DNA of 64,000 nucleotides from CAVYVZ01 sp963772065 (GCA_963772065.1 CAVYVZ010000008.1:372001-436000); one strand, 5' to 3'. Positions 8,878-18,465 are shown, counted from the stretch's first letter. The notes: generated by a model from the sequence alone, not told the origin. A program made the numbers and translations.

Positions 8878-9447
8878 AAAGAGCCACGGCGATCTACCGT
8901 GAGCTTATCTCCGACGGCTGGAGTCCCATCTCTCCGTGAAGTTCGAGTTCGTCGAATGGATCCCGACACCCACCTCGGGGATTCTCGGTTCATCGGCCTC
9001 CCGCGTGGACAAGCCGGCATGGATGGCCGGGCGGGAATAGCCGAACCGGCCCTTCGTGACGGAACGGGCCGAGATAACTTCCAAATTACATTCTGTGAAA
9101 GCGCTACTCGAAACGCTTCCTGTGACGACAATTCTTCGAGAGTTGGACCTTCGTCATTACAGTTCGCGCGTGGACCTTGCTACAGTGTGCTCGATTGAGC
9201 TATGCGCAGGTCAACGCGCGCCGCGCTCCTCTTCGCCGACGCCGCTATCGCAGGGATGCTCTTCTACCGCGGGTGTGCGGCCCGTTGGCTGTCCTGAGTC
9301 CGTCGGTGCGCCTTCGCGCGGAGCCACGTCTACAACCGGAAGGGAAGAAGGACGCCGCGGTACTGACACAGCTTGTGCGTGGCGCTGACGAAGCCGTATT
9401 CAGAAAAAAATGGTGCGCGGCGGTGATCCAGAGGATTTACGCCGCTT
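8878..9447. other. Stretch without a recognisable gene
   Basis: Several short frames exist on both strands, but none has a ribosome site or a sequence I can place. It lies just upstream of the recombinase remnant, so it may be degraded mobile-element DNA. Confidence 0.4.
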
Positions 9448-9858
9448 TAGATCGGCCTGCCGTTGCATCGGCGCGAATGGTACAGCGATGTGCTGGGCGC
9501 CACCTATGAACGCCAACGCGATCGGATTCGCGAAGAAATTACGCTCGCCGAACTGGCACTCCATGACGCGCGAATCGAGACGATTGACATTGAAGGCGTG
9601 CTCGGCTTTGCGGAACACATGCTGACAAACGCTGCGCGGATGTGGCTCGAAGGTACGTTGGAACAGCGGCGAGCCCTTCAGCATGCAATCTTCCCCGACG
9701 GATTGCCATTCGACGGGGAGAACTTTGGAACCGCCGCAACATGCTTAGCGTTCAAGCAGTTGCAAGCACCAACGAAGAGAAATGAAGGTTTGGCGTCCCT
9801 GGCGGGAATGGAAACCCTTTGGAAGGTTGAATCTCGAAGGATTCTGCGCGCGGCTTGA
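9448..9858 (+). pseudogene. 3' remnant of a large serine recombinase
   Basis: About 110 residues corresponding to the C-terminal end of resolvase/invertase-type large recombinases. The stretch RIREEITLAELALHDARIE is the coiled-coil region, and AARMWLEGTLEQRRALQHAI, FPDGLPFDG and FGTAATCLAFKQL are the characteristic terminal motifs. The catalytic N-terminal domain with its serine and the zinc ribbon are missing, and a stop lies just upstream in frame. The last 23 codons before the stop are not recombinase but the repeat described at 9788. This is a decayed integration module. Confidence 0.72.
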
Positions 9859-9859
9859 G
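9788..9859. repeat. Repeat copy A: tRNA-Glu 3' end plus element arm
   Basis: Starts GTTTGGCGTCCCTGGCGGGA, of which the last 16 bases match the complement of the tRNA-Glu acceptor and T-stem end (13210-13222), then continues with a 50-base arm ending CGCGCGGCTTGAG. The whole 72 bases recur with only a few mismatches at 11902-11973. Confidence 0.75.
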
Positions 9860-10103
9860 CCACTGTAGCCATCGAGAAGTGCGCGTGGTCCCCGACGCCG
9901 CGACACACTAAACCGTCGTGTCTCCGATCAATCTAACCTGCGACACTACCGACGATTTCTGAGATATCTCCCCTCAGGGCTGAAAGCCGATGCCGACCCG
10001 CCGCGGAACTAGGGCACGTAGCGCAGCCGTTGACATCCGGGCCGCACCCACCTACAGTCGCCGCGTTACGGCGCCCTAATCCCACAACTGCATAGGTCCA
10101 CCA

Positions 10104-11694
10104 ATGGCTGATGAGAACGTTGCTCCCCTGCACATCAAGTTCTCGCGACGCGCCAGCAAGACGACCCTCGCGGGCGGCGCAATGATGCTGCTGTTCGCGA
10201 TCGTCGGGTTGCTGGTGAGCTTCGGCGGTCCAGGTCCGGCTACCCTGGCAACTGTCGTTTCGGCGATCGGGCTTCTGGCCTGCGCCGTCGTCGCCATCGC
10301 CGATCTTTTCTACGGCATGCGGCGTCTGCTTCGCCCCGAGCTTCTCGTGTGGGGACCGGACCCGTACGCCGACCCGAACGAGATCCACTCGGGAATGACG
10401 ACCGGCAGGCTGACATCGCTGCAGAACCTGCCGGGCCGATTCCGCTGGCTGTTCGGCAGGAACATGGCGGCGTTGTCGCCAGTCGTCCGCGAAGTCGTCA
10501 CCGCAAACGTCGATCGCATGCTCAGTCGGGTGCTCGTCATCGCCGCGCTGCTCGCGATCTGCTACGGCGTAGCCATCGGAGAGTGGGCCGGCACCGATCT
10601 TCTCCTGCCGCTGGTCCTGCTGCTCATCGCCAGCGCGGCGCTTGCAGCGGTCGAGTACTTGACGTCCGGCTGGCTGATCCCCGACGGCCCGCCGAGCGCG
10701 CGTGCGCACCAAAGCTCCGAGTACCTACAAGGGCTTCGGCCATCCCACGCACATCTTCGGGCGTCTCGCGATCCTCGCGAACGAGCTGCAGGTGCCGGGC
10801 TTCCCGAACCGCGTGCAGAAGTGGAACGAAACCGAAGAGGGCGGCAGCCTTCAGGACGTCGGCAAGTTCACAGGCACGCTGTTCGTGGAGAAGCAACCGC
10901 TTATCATGGACAACGAGGACAACCGGAGCGCGTTCCTCCTCTTGTACACGGCATGGGGTCTGCGATGCGTCGGCACGCTGCTGTTTGCGTTCGCGATTAC
11001 ACCGCCGACGGTGGCCAATGCGTCGCCTAGAATTTACGTCCTGCTGACGGCCGGCGTCGCCCTTCTTTTCCTTCACGAGGCGCAGCGGTTCAGGACACAA
11101 GCGACCTTCCTGCTCTCCATCCTTCAGTTCCGGTCGGTTGGCGTCCTGCTCTCGATGGCCGGCGACATGACGAAAGCCAACGTGCGGGTCGGTCGGGCGA
11201 TGACCGACTCCTTGGAATCGGAGAACGTCACCACGCGCTCGAACTTCACGGGGCAGTTCTGGGCTGCTGAGCTGATCAGCGAAGCGCGCCACCTTGCTGA
11301 TTCAAGGCACCTGCTCCTCGTCCGCCCCACGGATGAGGCCCTCAAATGGCTCGAGACGCTGCAGACTGGACTGCGTCATCTGCGCGACGAGCGCGTGCGC
11401 CCAATGGGGATCGACCTCGCCTCCGACGAGGCATCCGATCTCGCGCGCGTCAACCAGCTGCTGTACAAGGACCGCATGCGTGCGCCAGTCGCACGTGCGT
11501 CGCTGCCCGAGCTCGACGCGCTCGAACCGCCGCTGCTAAGCGGGGGGCCTCCGCACGCGCACGACGCGCCTGACGGTTCGGTCGGACCCGATGACGAGAT
11601 GAAGGAGTGCCCGGAATGCGCGGAGAAAATCCGGGCGCGCGCAAAGAAATGCCGGTTCTGTGGCTTTCGTTTCGACGAGGCCACGATCGGCTAA
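10104..11694 (+). CDS. Multi-pass membrane protein with C-terminal zinc ribbon, frameshifted
   Basis: Two overlapping frames join into about 530 residues. The first (10104 to about 10700) has membrane segments near residues 24-45, 52-72, 135-155 and 160-182. The second continues from about 10702 with two more hydrophobic segments and ends in a zinc ribbon, CPECAEKIRARAKKCRFCGF. The first frame after 10700 is Arg-rich nonsense. The GTG at 10702 has no ribosome site, so I read one gene with a single-base shift near 10695-10702. The family is unknown; zinc-ribbon membrane proteins of this kind are common in accessory DNA. Confidence 0.6.
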
Positions 11695-11803
11695 ACGTCG
11701 CGCTCGCAACCGGGACCATGGCGTCCGAGTCCGCCCGAACGCTGCATCTGCGTACTTGCAGTGAGCGCATCGGAATCTCAATGCGTCCATGTGAGCGACT
11801 GCC

Positions 11804-11973
11804 GGCGGGGCGGGATTCGTGCCCGCTCGGGTCGCGCGTCAGCGCGACGCGGCGTGCCTGGAGCGCGCCAGGACGACAAACGACCGAAGCGGAGCGGGGG
11901 AGTTTGGCGTCCCTGGCGGGAATGGAAACCCTTTGGAAGGTGGAACCTCGAAGAATTCTGCGCGCGGCTTGAG
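11804..11973. repeat. Repeat copy B: tRNA flank unit plus element arm
   Basis: The left part (11804-11926) matches 13104-13222, including a GC-rich inverted repeat and the string GCCAGGACGACAAACGACCG. The right part (11902-11973) matches copy A at 9788. It is therefore a hybrid junction carrying the native downstream flank of tRNA-Glu on one side and the element arm on the other, the structure expected of an attachment-site junction. Confidence 0.72.
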
Positions 11974-12069
11974 CGGAGGCGTTTACGAGTCGGGTGCAAG
12001 AGAAAGGATGGCTCATGTCAATCCAGAGGTTTGGCGAAGGGTTGCTCATGACCGCAATGACTCTCAATG

Positions 12070-12477
12070 AGCATCGACGTTTGCTCACGCCGCCGCGCAG
12101 GAGCACGCCGTAACGCGTAGCGCGCTTGACAGTCAGCTCCAGTGGGCGCCGTGTCCGTCTTTCATGCCTGTGGGTTGCGGTCTGGCGGTCCTCCACGGTG
12201 ATCCCGCAAAAGCGAACGCTGGTGTATTCCTCAGGCTCCCGGCCAATACGACCACGACCATTCCGGAGCACTGGCACACGTCGGCCGAACAAATGGTGCT
12301 GGTAGCTGGGGAACTTTCAGTCAGCTACAGTGGTCAGCCGCGCATCGTACTCAAGCCTGGGACGTACGCCTACGGGCTCGCGAAGCTTCCGCATACGCCT
12401 CCTGTGCCGGCAGCGCTGCATGCGTCCTGTTCATCGCATTCGAGTCGCCTGTCGACGCTGTCCAAGTTGCAAAGTAG
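12070..12477 (+). pseudogene. Broken cupin-domain gene
   Basis: The frame through 12164 reads LQWAPCPSFMPVGCGLAVLH, then GDPAKANAG and EHWHTSAEQMVLVAGELSV, a cupin with metal-binding His residues in HWH and Glu in SAEQM. Translation must change frame near 12390 to read ASCAGSAACVLFIAFESPVD and reach a stop at 12477. Upstream the frame stays open to 12068 (FAHAAAQEHAVTRSALDS, like a signal-peptide end) but has no start codon, so a second break near 12065 is likely. Members of this group resemble DUF4437-type secreted cupins. It is a pseudogene or doubly misread. Confidence 0.6.
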
Positions 12478-12686
12478 GTCGGGAGCGCGCGATTCGTACT
12501 CGCGCACGTGACCATGCCTCGCGCGAATTACGAAAAGAGAACACGAACCGGGAACCGGAGACGTGGAAGCGCGAACGACGGGCGAAGCGAGTAGTGGCGT
12601 CTCTGACCGTTCCGACTTGGAACCAGATCGCATATCCGCGTGATCGGGAGCCATTCTCAGGCTGCGGTCGAGAATACAATCTGTCC

Positions 12687-13064
12687 GTGAGCCCACTGGT
12701 GCGGTCGGCTGCGCTCGCGACCCTCATCGTGAGCGTTTCCTGTGGACCGACGAGCCCCTCAAAAACTGTGACAGGAAACTGGACCTTCACGGTGGCCAGG
12801 ACCTACATTTACGCGATGTCTCTGACGCAGAGCGGCGACCGCATCTCGGGTACCACATGTGTGCGCCCGATCGGGTTGGTCCCAGACCCGGCGGTGCGCG
12901 AGGCGCCAGTGACGGGCGATTATCCGCGGCTGCGGTTCGCGGACCCGCGGCGCGCTGGCTGCATCTACGACATGAAGTACGAAGAAGACAGAGACCAGAT
13001 CGCCGGTGACTGCGGGGCGCCTTTTGTTCGCTTCAATCGGGGAGGCAGCGGCCGGTGTGACTGA
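12687..13064 (+). CDS. Small putative lipoprotein
   Basis: A 125-residue protein from a GTG at 12687. It has a signal peptide with hydrophobic core AALATLIVSVSC, whose Cys could be the lipidation site, then TGNWTFTVARTYIYAMSLTQ and SGDRISGTTCVR, a pattern seen in small secreted acidobacterial beta proteins. It ends FVRFNRGGSGRCD. The function is unknown. It is the last open gene before tRNA-Glu. Confidence 0.55.
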   Translation: MSPLVRSAALATLIVSVSCGPTSPSKTVTGNWTFTVARTYIYAMSLTQSGDRISGTTCVRPIGLVPDPAVREAPVTGDYPRLRFADPRRAGCIYDMKYEEDRDQIAGDCGAPFVRFNRGGSGRCD

Positions 13065-13103
13065 CAGCGGCGGCCGTAAGAAGCAGCCTGCGCCGAGTGG
13101 AAT

Positions 13104-13222
13104 GGCGTCCCTGGCGGGATTCGTGCCCGCTGGCGCACGCCAGAGCGTGCGCCGCGCGCCTGGAGCGCGCCAGGACGACAAACGACCGAAGCAGAGCGAG
13201 GGAGTTTGGCGTCCCTGGCGGG
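13104..13222. repeat. Repeat copy C: partial tRNA-Glu 3' end and flank
   Basis: Begins with a second copy of GGCGTCCCTGGCGGGATTCG (complement of the tRNA T-arm and acceptor), followed by the inverted repeat GGCGCACGCC/GGCG-rich stem, then the flank, and runs into the true tRNA end. It matches 11804-11926. It looks like a tandem duplication of the tRNA-Glu 3' end and terminator region. Confidence 0.72.
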
Positions 13223-13284
13223 ATTCGAACCCGCGGTCTTCGCCTTGAAAGGGCGACGTGTTGGGCCAGCTACACCACAGGGAC
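13210..13284 (-). tRNA. tRNA-Glu (anticodon UUC)
   Basis: The minus strand folds as a full cloverleaf: acceptor GTCCCTG/CAGGGAC, D arm with GTGTAGCTGGCCC, anticodon stem TCGCC/GGCGA with loop CTTTCAA (anticodon TTC), and T arm CGGGTTCGAATCCCG, with discriminator G. No CCA is encoded. It is the apparent integration target of the island to its left. Confidence 0.93.
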
Positions 13285-13385
13285 AGCGGATGGATCAGAC
13301 CGGGCGAAACTCGAGATCAGAAATGAATTTCAAAATCAGAAAATGAAAAGAAACCCGAAATCGCTGAATCGTCAAATTGTCTTGG

Positions 13386-13457
13386 TGGGCCCCCCGGGGA
13401 TCGAACCCGGGACACCCTGATTAAAAGTCAGGTGCTCTACCACTGAGCTAGGGGCCC
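13386..13457 (-). tRNA. tRNA-Lys (anticodon UUU)
   Basis: The minus strand folds as acceptor GGGCCCC/GGGGCCC, D arm TAGCTCAGTGGTAGAGCA, anticodon stem CCTGA/TCAGG with loop CTTTTAA (anticodon TTT), and T arm CCGGGTTCGATCCCCGG. It lies upstream of tRNA-Glu on the same strand, with an A/T-rich 100-base spacer between them, so the two may be co-transcribed. Confidence 0.94.
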
Positions 13458-13602
13458 TCCGCGCTCGCCCGGGGAAGCGGGCTTGGCGCGCCGTAGCGCG
13501 AAGCGCGAAGGCGGCCAGAACATTCAATGCTACCACGAGCCCATCAGAACGACTGACCTCCGCCGGGCGCCGTCGCGCGTGAGGTAAACTGCGGAGGTGC
13601 CC

Positions 13603-13959
13603 GTGTCTGAACGGACCATCGCGGCGATCGCCTTCCTGTGCGTGATTGCCGGACCTGGCACCTCCCTGGCCGGCCAGCAGCCACCCGCCTCGGCGCTGTC
13701 GCTGGAACGAGTGCGACTCGCGTGGCAAAGTCAGGCTGAGATCCAGATCGCGCCTGAACCAGATCGGAAACTCGGCTTCCTGACACTCGTTCCACCGATC
13801 AGCACTGGTGAGGTGATCCGCGTCAGAGTTCCGATCGGTGAACTTGTCAGCCGCGCAGGACACGCGATCAATAAGGCGAGGCGTAGCCGTGCCGAAAGGG
13901 CTGCTCGCAACGAGGTTACGCGTTCACTCGCAGAGTTTCTGTCCAAGCAGCCTCGCTAG
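13603..13959 (+). CDS. Secreted hypothetical protein
   Basis: About 118 residues with a signal peptide (TIAAIAFLCVIAGPGTSLAG). The mature part is mixed and basic, ending in an Arg-rich amphipathic helix. The GTG at 13603 is chosen over the GTG at 13597 because GGAGG at 13593-13597 needs spacing. It sits just upstream of the sigma-factor gene on the same strand. The function is unknown. Confidence 0.6.
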   Translation: MSERTIAAIAFLCVIAGPGTSLAGQQPPASALSLERVRLAWQSQAEIQIAPEPDRKLGFLTLVPPISTGEVIRVRVPIGELVSRAGHAINKARRSRAERAARNEVTRSLAEFLSKQPR

Positions 13960-14026
13960 CTTCCAGAACCCGCTCGTCCTGGGCTCAACCCGCCAGGCAA
14001 CGCGCTTGCAAAGCTGAGACGTTGGT

Positions 14027-15670
14027 ATGCCCACGAAGTCGTCGTCTGCCCGAAAGACGCTGAAGTTTCGCAAAGGTGGCAGCCCTTCGCTCATCGACTG
14101 GAAAGATCCTGCAAACCAGGCGCACATCCTCGACTGGCGGCGCCGGACGCATGAGTTCGGCATCGGGCCGGAAGGCGATGGCGCACCGCTGGCCGAAGAG
14201 ACACCTTTCGCGACGCAGCCCGAGCGCCTCCTCGAAGAAGAAGAACCTGAGGCGTTCCGGCAACAGTTCCCCGACGTGGACGAGTTCGACGTCGAGCAGC
14301 TCGACAAGGATCAGCCCGCAGCTAGCCGGATGTCGCACGAGGACGTCGACCTCGTTCGCGTGTACCTGCAGCACATCGGGAAGAGAAAGCTTCTCAAGAA
14401 GCAGGAAGAGGTCGCGATCGGCGAGCGCATCGAGCGCGCGGGCGCCGACCTGGTGGCGCGGCTGGCCGACGTTCCCGCGGCGCTCCAAACGCTCGTCGCC
14501 CTGGCCGATCGCATCCGCACGAACCACGATCCGCCCGCGGAGCTGATTCTGCTGCCAGAAGGCGGTGAGCTCCGCAACGAAGTCGTCCGGCCGGTCCTTC
14601 TCGCCTTCGCACGCATCAAGCGCCGCCGCGGCCTGATCGATCAGCTCCGGGAGCGCCTCGAAAATCCGCGGCTGAGCGTAAAGGCGCGCACGGCATACGA
14701 GCAGCAGCTCGAACGCACGCGAGCCACGCTCGTGAAGGAGCTCGCCGCGCAGCCGATTCGCCCGGCCCTCATCGACGAGATCTACACGGAGCTGAAGCAC
14801 TACGACGAAGAGTTCCGCACGCTGGAACACACACCAAAGGCCGATCGCGCGGAGCGCTGCCGCGAGCTCGAAACGAAGGTCGGGCTGACCAAGCCCGAAT
14901 TCCGGCGACAGTACGGGAAGATCGAGTCGGCGGAAGAGGCGGTGCGTGAAGCAAAGCGCGAGCTGATGGAGGCCAATCTCCGCCTGGTCGTGTCGATCGC
15001 GAAACGCTACATGAACCGCGGGCTTTCGTTTCTCGATCTGATCCAAGAAGGCAACATCGGCCTGATGAAAGCGGTCGATCGCTTTCAGTTCCGCCGGGGC
15101 TTCAAGTTCTCCACCTACGCGACCTGGTGGATCCGCCAGGCCATCACGCGCGCGATCGCCGACTACGGCCGCACCATCCGGCTGCCCGTGCACGTCATCG
15201 AATCGCTGAACCGGCTGGAAAAAGAGCGGAAGGCACTGCGCACCGAAAACCGGCGCGACCCGTCGGCCGAGGAGCTCGCCGTTCGCCTGAACATGCCCGC
15301 GGGCAAGGTCCGCCTGCTGCTCGACGCGCAGAAGACGCCCTACTCGCTCGAGATGAAGGTCGGCGAAGACGAAACGACCGAGCTCGGCGACCTCCTGCAG
15401 GATCGCACCGTGCGGTCCCCCGAAGAGAGCGTCATCGAGCACGACCTCGCCAACGAAGTCGAACGCGCGATGGCCCCGCTCGGCGACCGCGAGAAAGAAG
15501 TGCTGCGCCTGCGCTACGGCCTCGGGACCGACCGCGAGTACACGCTCGAGGAGATCGGCCGCCGCCTCTCGGTCACGCGCGAACGCGTACGGCAAATCGA
15601 AGCGCGCGCGCTCCAGAAGCTCCGCACCGCGCGGCAGCGCGACGAAGTCCCACGCCGCCGCCCCGCATGA
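14027..15670 (+). CDS. RpoD-type sigma-70 factor (group 1/2)
   Basis: A 547-residue sigma factor. Region 1.2 is at about residues 105-140 (VDLVRVYLQHIGKRKLL). After a long non-conserved insert, region 2 spans about 305-380: NLRLVVSIAKRYMNRGLSF, DLIQEGNIGLMKAVDRF, FSTYATWWIRQAITRAI. Region 3 follows (LPVHVIESLNRL), and region 4.2 has the helix-turn-helix YTLEEIGRRLSVTRERVRQI. The size and NCR-like insert fit RpoD, but the N terminus lacks a clear region 1.1, so an alternative group 2 sigma is possible. The start is ATG with a weak ribosome site. Confidence 0.9.
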   Translation: MPTKSSSARKTLKFRKGGSPSLIDWKDPANQAHILDWRRRTHEFGIGPEGDGAPLAEETPFATQPERLLEEEEPEAFRQQFPDVDEFDVEQLDKDQPAASRMSHEDVDLVRVYLQHIGKRKLLKKQEEVAIGERIERAGADLVARLADVPAALQTLVALADRIRTNHDPPAELILLPEGGELRNEVVRPVLLAFARIKRRRGLIDQLRERLENPRLSVKARTAYEQQLERTRATLVKELAAQPIRPALIDEIYTELKHYDEEFRTLEHTPKADRAERCRELETKVGLTKPEFRRQYGKIESAEEAVREAKRELMEANLRLVVSIAKRYMNRGLSFLDLIQEGNIGLMKAVDRFQFRRGFKFSTYATWWIRQAITRAIADYGRTIRLPVHVIESLNRLEKERKALRTENRRDPSAEELAVRLNMPAGKVRLLLDAQKTPYSLEMKVGEDETTELGDLLQDRTVRSPEESVIEHDLANEVERAMAPLGDREKEVLRLRYGLGTDREYTLEEIGRRLSVTRERVRQIEARALQKLRTARQRDEVPRRRPA

Positions 15671-15701
15671 AGGAATAGGGCCGTGAAAGAATAGGGCCGT
15701 G
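15671..15701. repeat. Tandem 15-base repeat between sigma gene and udk
   Basis: GAATAGGGCCGTGAAA is followed directly by GAATAGGGCCGTGTCA. Each copy ends in a GTG; the second is the udk start, so the duplication also duplicates the start region. Confidence 0.6.
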
Positions 15702-16320
15702 TCACGGCCCCCCGTGGTGATCGGCGTCGCCGGCGGCTCCGGCTCCGGCAAAACCACCGTCGTCCGCCGCATCGTCGAGAGCCTCGGTCCCGACCAGGTC
15801 ACGGTGCTCGAGCACGATCGCTACTATCGCGACCGCAACGATCTCCGCTTCGAGGAGCGCCTCGCCCTCAACTACGACCACCCCGACGCGCTCGAGACGA
15901 ACCTGCTGGTCCGCCACCTGCGGAGTCTCAAAGCGGGCGAGACCATCGAAGCCCCGCGATACGACTTCACCCTCTTCGCACGTCTCGACGCGACGGAAAC
16001 GATCTCGCCGCGCAAGGCGATCATCGTCGAAGGCATCCTGATCTTCACGGATGCCTCACTGCGGGATCTGATGGACGTCAAGGTGTTCGTCGACGCCGAC
16101 GCCGACACGCGATTCATCCGCCGCCTGCGGCGCGACGTCGCCGAACGGGGCCGGACGATGGACAACGTGGTGGAGCAGTACCCTGGGAACGGTGAAGCCG
16201 ATGCACTTCGACTTCGTGGAGCCGACGAAGCGCTACGCGGATCTCATCATCCCGGTGGGCGGCCACAACACCGTCGCCATCGACATGATGCTTTCGTTGG
16301 TACGGAGCCTGACGGCGTGA
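15699..16320 (+). CDS. udk: Uridine kinase, one frameshift
   Basis: Phosphorylates uridine and cytidine to their monophosphates in pyrimidine salvage. The P-loop GGSGSGKT is at residues 12-19, followed by DRYYRD and the substrate region YDHPDAL, with the lid region at RRDVAERGR. After VVEQY the frame continues into nonsense, while the next frame reads LGTVKPMHFDFVEPTKRYAD and LIIPVGGHNTVAIDMM, the family's true end, stopping at 16320. Removing one C from CCC at 16181-16183 restores about 207 residues, the normal length. A sequencing or assembly error is likely. It starts with GTG. Confidence 0.88.
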
Positions 16321-16384
16321 GTGGTCGGTCATCGGTGATCAGGTAATCGGTGATCGGACCACCGATCACCGACCACCGATCACG
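16321..16384. repeat. Palindromic word repeat between convergent genes
   Basis: Built of the word ATCGGTGATC and its complement (GGTGATCGGACCACCGATCACC and relatives), giving several alternative hairpins between the udk stop and the next convergent gene. It may act as a two-way terminator. Confidence 0.6.
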
Positions 16385-16390
16385 CGAGTA

Positions 16391-17131
16391 CTACTGAGAA
16401 CAGCTGCCGCTGACTGACTTGAACGACACGACGTTGATCTGCTGCAGGTCGCCGAGGCGCTGCGACGCGCCCGCGGTGTCCGACGCCGGGGCGCCGGCGC
16501 TTGGCGTGGTGCCTGCACCTGACGTCATGCCCGCGCCGCTGCGCTCGAGCGTGCCGACGATCTCCACGCGCTTCCCGACGTGCTGCTCGAGGTCCTTTTC
16601 ACGGTTGCCGGTGAGCGCGTACGCTTTGCCTCCGCTCCCCACCGACATGCCGCTCGACGCGCCGGCGCTCGGCGAAGAGGCCGTCGATGAAGGACTCGAC
16701 GGTGAAGGTGTTGCCGTGGCGCTGGTCGTTCCCGTCGTACCGGCTGTGCCCGGGGCTGCGGGGGTGGTGCTCGTGGCGCCAGTTGGTGATGCTGGGGTCG
16801 ACGTCCCAGCGCTTTCGCTGATCGAGGTCTGCGAGCCACTGCTGGGCGATGCGTTCACGAGCACGAACTCGTTGCCGACACCCACGCCCGTCCCCATCGT
16901 GCCGCCCTTGCCGCCGCCAGCAGCCTGGCGGTACTCGGCCTCACGCTGAATGCATCCGACGAGGGTCATCTGCTGTTGAGTCTGCGCGCGGTCGCCGCTC
17001 ACCTGACGATCCGACGTCATGGTCGGCGACCCTGCCTGGCCGGTCGGATTCTGTCCAGTTGTCTGGGCGTACGCCACGGTGCCACATGCCAGCATCGCGG
17101 CGATACACGAACTGCTCACGACTTTTCTCAT
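16391..17131 (-). CDS. Secreted Ser/Thr/Ala-rich protein
   Basis: About 246 residues from an ATG at 17131 with GGAGG six bases upstream. It has a signal peptide (SSCIAAMLACGTVAYAQ). The N-terminal part MTLVGCIQREAEYR and the C-terminal part YALTGNREKDLEQHVGKRVE, IVGTLE look like two halves of an OB-type fold found in acidobacterial secreted proteins. They are separated by about 70 residues of Ser/Thr/Ala/Pro low complexity. It ends in a disulphide-like SGSCSQ. The function is unknown. Confidence 0.75.
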   Translation of the reverse strand: MRKVVSSSCIAAMLACGTVAYAQTTGQNPTGQAGSPTMTSDRQVSGDRAQTQQQMTLVGCIQREAEYRQAAGGGKGGTMGTGVGVGNEFVLVNASPSSGSQTSISESAGTSTPASPTGATSTTPAAPGTAGTTGTTSATATPSPSSPSSTASSPSAGASSGMSVGSGGKAYALTGNREKDLEQHVGKRVEIVGTLERSGAGMTSGAGTTPSAGAPASDTAGASQRLGDLQQINVVSFKSVSGSCSQ

Positions 17132-17217
17132 GTTGGTCCTCCATTCCAAAAGAGAGCTAAACGCCCTATTCGGTGCAACGGACAGACCACCACGCGGCGA
17201 GATGCCGTAAAGAAGAA

Positions 17218-18337
17218 TCAGGACACGATGACGAAGCGGATCTGCTCATCAGCCGTCGAGCCCGACCGCTTGTCGACGACGCGTATCGCCAGCCGATAGG
17301 TTCCGGCTTTGTACGCGGTGAGTGGGAGCGACTGCATCGCGGCAAGCTGCTGCCCCGTTCGCAAGTCGAAGGATGTGGGCAGCGTCGACTGGTTCAGCAC
17401 TTGCGGCGGCGCGGCGCCGAGCAGCCGGTCCGAGGCGAAGTTCTCCTGGTACAGGCGGTACTCAACCTGGACATCCGGCTTGCCTGCTGCGTCGATCGAC
17501 GCATCGTAGATGAGAAATGCGATGTGCAGGATCTCATCCTGCCGCAGCTCGTCGTCGGCCGCCGGGACGAGCTCGGCCGCGCCGAAGGCGTACGGTCGTT
17601 CGGCCTGCTGGGCCACCGGCACGGGGGCCGCCAGCGGCGCGATGTTCTCCGCGAGAATCACGCTGCTCACGCGAAGCCCTTCGCCCTCGAAGCTCGGCAC
17701 GGTGATGGCCTCTTTCAGCAGGGCCCACTTTTTTTGTCCGTTCGAGTCTCGCTCGAGAAGCGCGATATACAGATCGGTACTCGCCCGGCTTCACTTCGAA
17801 CGCCCGCTGAACCGTCGCCATTTTGTCCGCCGCGTGCGATACCACGCCGTACGCGGCCTCGAACGGATACGCGCTGTTCACGTTTTTCGCGGTGAGGCTT
17901 CGCAGCATCAGCGACGCGTCACTGGCCGTCGGCGCTCCAGCGCCGCCCACTCGCCGTTCGGGAGAGTTCACCGGCAGATCGCCGATCGCCACTCCGGTCA
18001 CGTTCTGCACGCCGTCGGCGCGTTTGCCCGCACGGCCCTCGTCGCCTCGCGGCGCGACGCGCACGTACATCGCGGCGCTGGCGAATGCACCGGGCGCTTC
18101 TTCGATTCTGAGCGTGAACGGAACGTAGGTCTTGCCGCCGGCGCCGCGAAGGAAATGCGGCGTCCACTTGAGCCACGCGTTGCCGGCGGTGGGGAGACCG
18201 GCAGCCGCGTCTTCAACGATCTTCTGCAGGAGGGCGTTTTCGTCGAGGCCGACGCGCCGCGGCTGCCTGCGGGACTGCCCGAGAGACGTGGAGGCGGCGA
18301 AGAGGATCAGGACGGCGACGAAGGCGCGAGACGTCAT
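17218..18337 (-). CDS. Secreted hypothetical protein, one frameshift
   Basis: The ATG at 18337 follows GGAGGTG. It has a signal peptide (AFVAVLILFAASTSLGQ). The first frame runs to VQRAFEVKPGEY; an extra C near 17780 then breaks it, and the next frame continues DLYIALLERDSNGQKKWALL and ends AGTYRLAIRVVDKRSGST near 17218. Total about 372 residues. Phrases such as LKAGTYRLAIRV and FTLRIEEAPGAFASAAMYVR suggest immunoglobulin-like beta domains in an exported protein. No named family is recognised. Confidence 0.6.
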
Positions 18338-18465
18338 GACGCCACCTCCACGTTCAGCCGCACGAGTGTACTCGAAAACGCGTGCTCCGGCGGCCTCGCC
18401 ATGCCGGCCTTGAAGGCGATGGGGCTCCAGGAACGACTCATGCAACTTGCCGCACGGAGGCCTTG

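Larger units (their letters stand above)
9448..13284. mobile_element. Decayed tRNA-Glu-associated island (inferred)
   Basis: Bounded on the right by tRNA-Glu (13210-13284) and on the left by a recombinase remnant whose end runs into a copy of the tRNA 3' sequence. Internal copies of the tRNA 3' end lie near 9792, 11906 and 13104, as expected from repeated insertion at one attachment site. The cargo is a membrane zinc-ribbon protein, a broken cupin gene and a lipoprotein. Codon-position G+C looks weaker here than in flanking genes, by eye only. The outer limit on the left is uncertain. Confidence 0.55.

Noticed and set aside
9177..9509. Protein-coding frame before the recombinase remnant
   Set aside because: Arg-rich, no ribosome site, and it overlaps the recombinase frame; no support.
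10702..11694. Separate GTG-started gene for the zinc-ribbon protein
   Set aside because: There is no ribosome site, and the upstream frame's membrane region leads straight into it while its own continuation is nonsense; one frameshifted gene is simpler.
13985..15802. 605-codon open frame opposite the sigma-factor gene
   Set aside because: Antisense shadow produced by GC-rich third positions; the plus strand encodes an unmistakable sigma factor.
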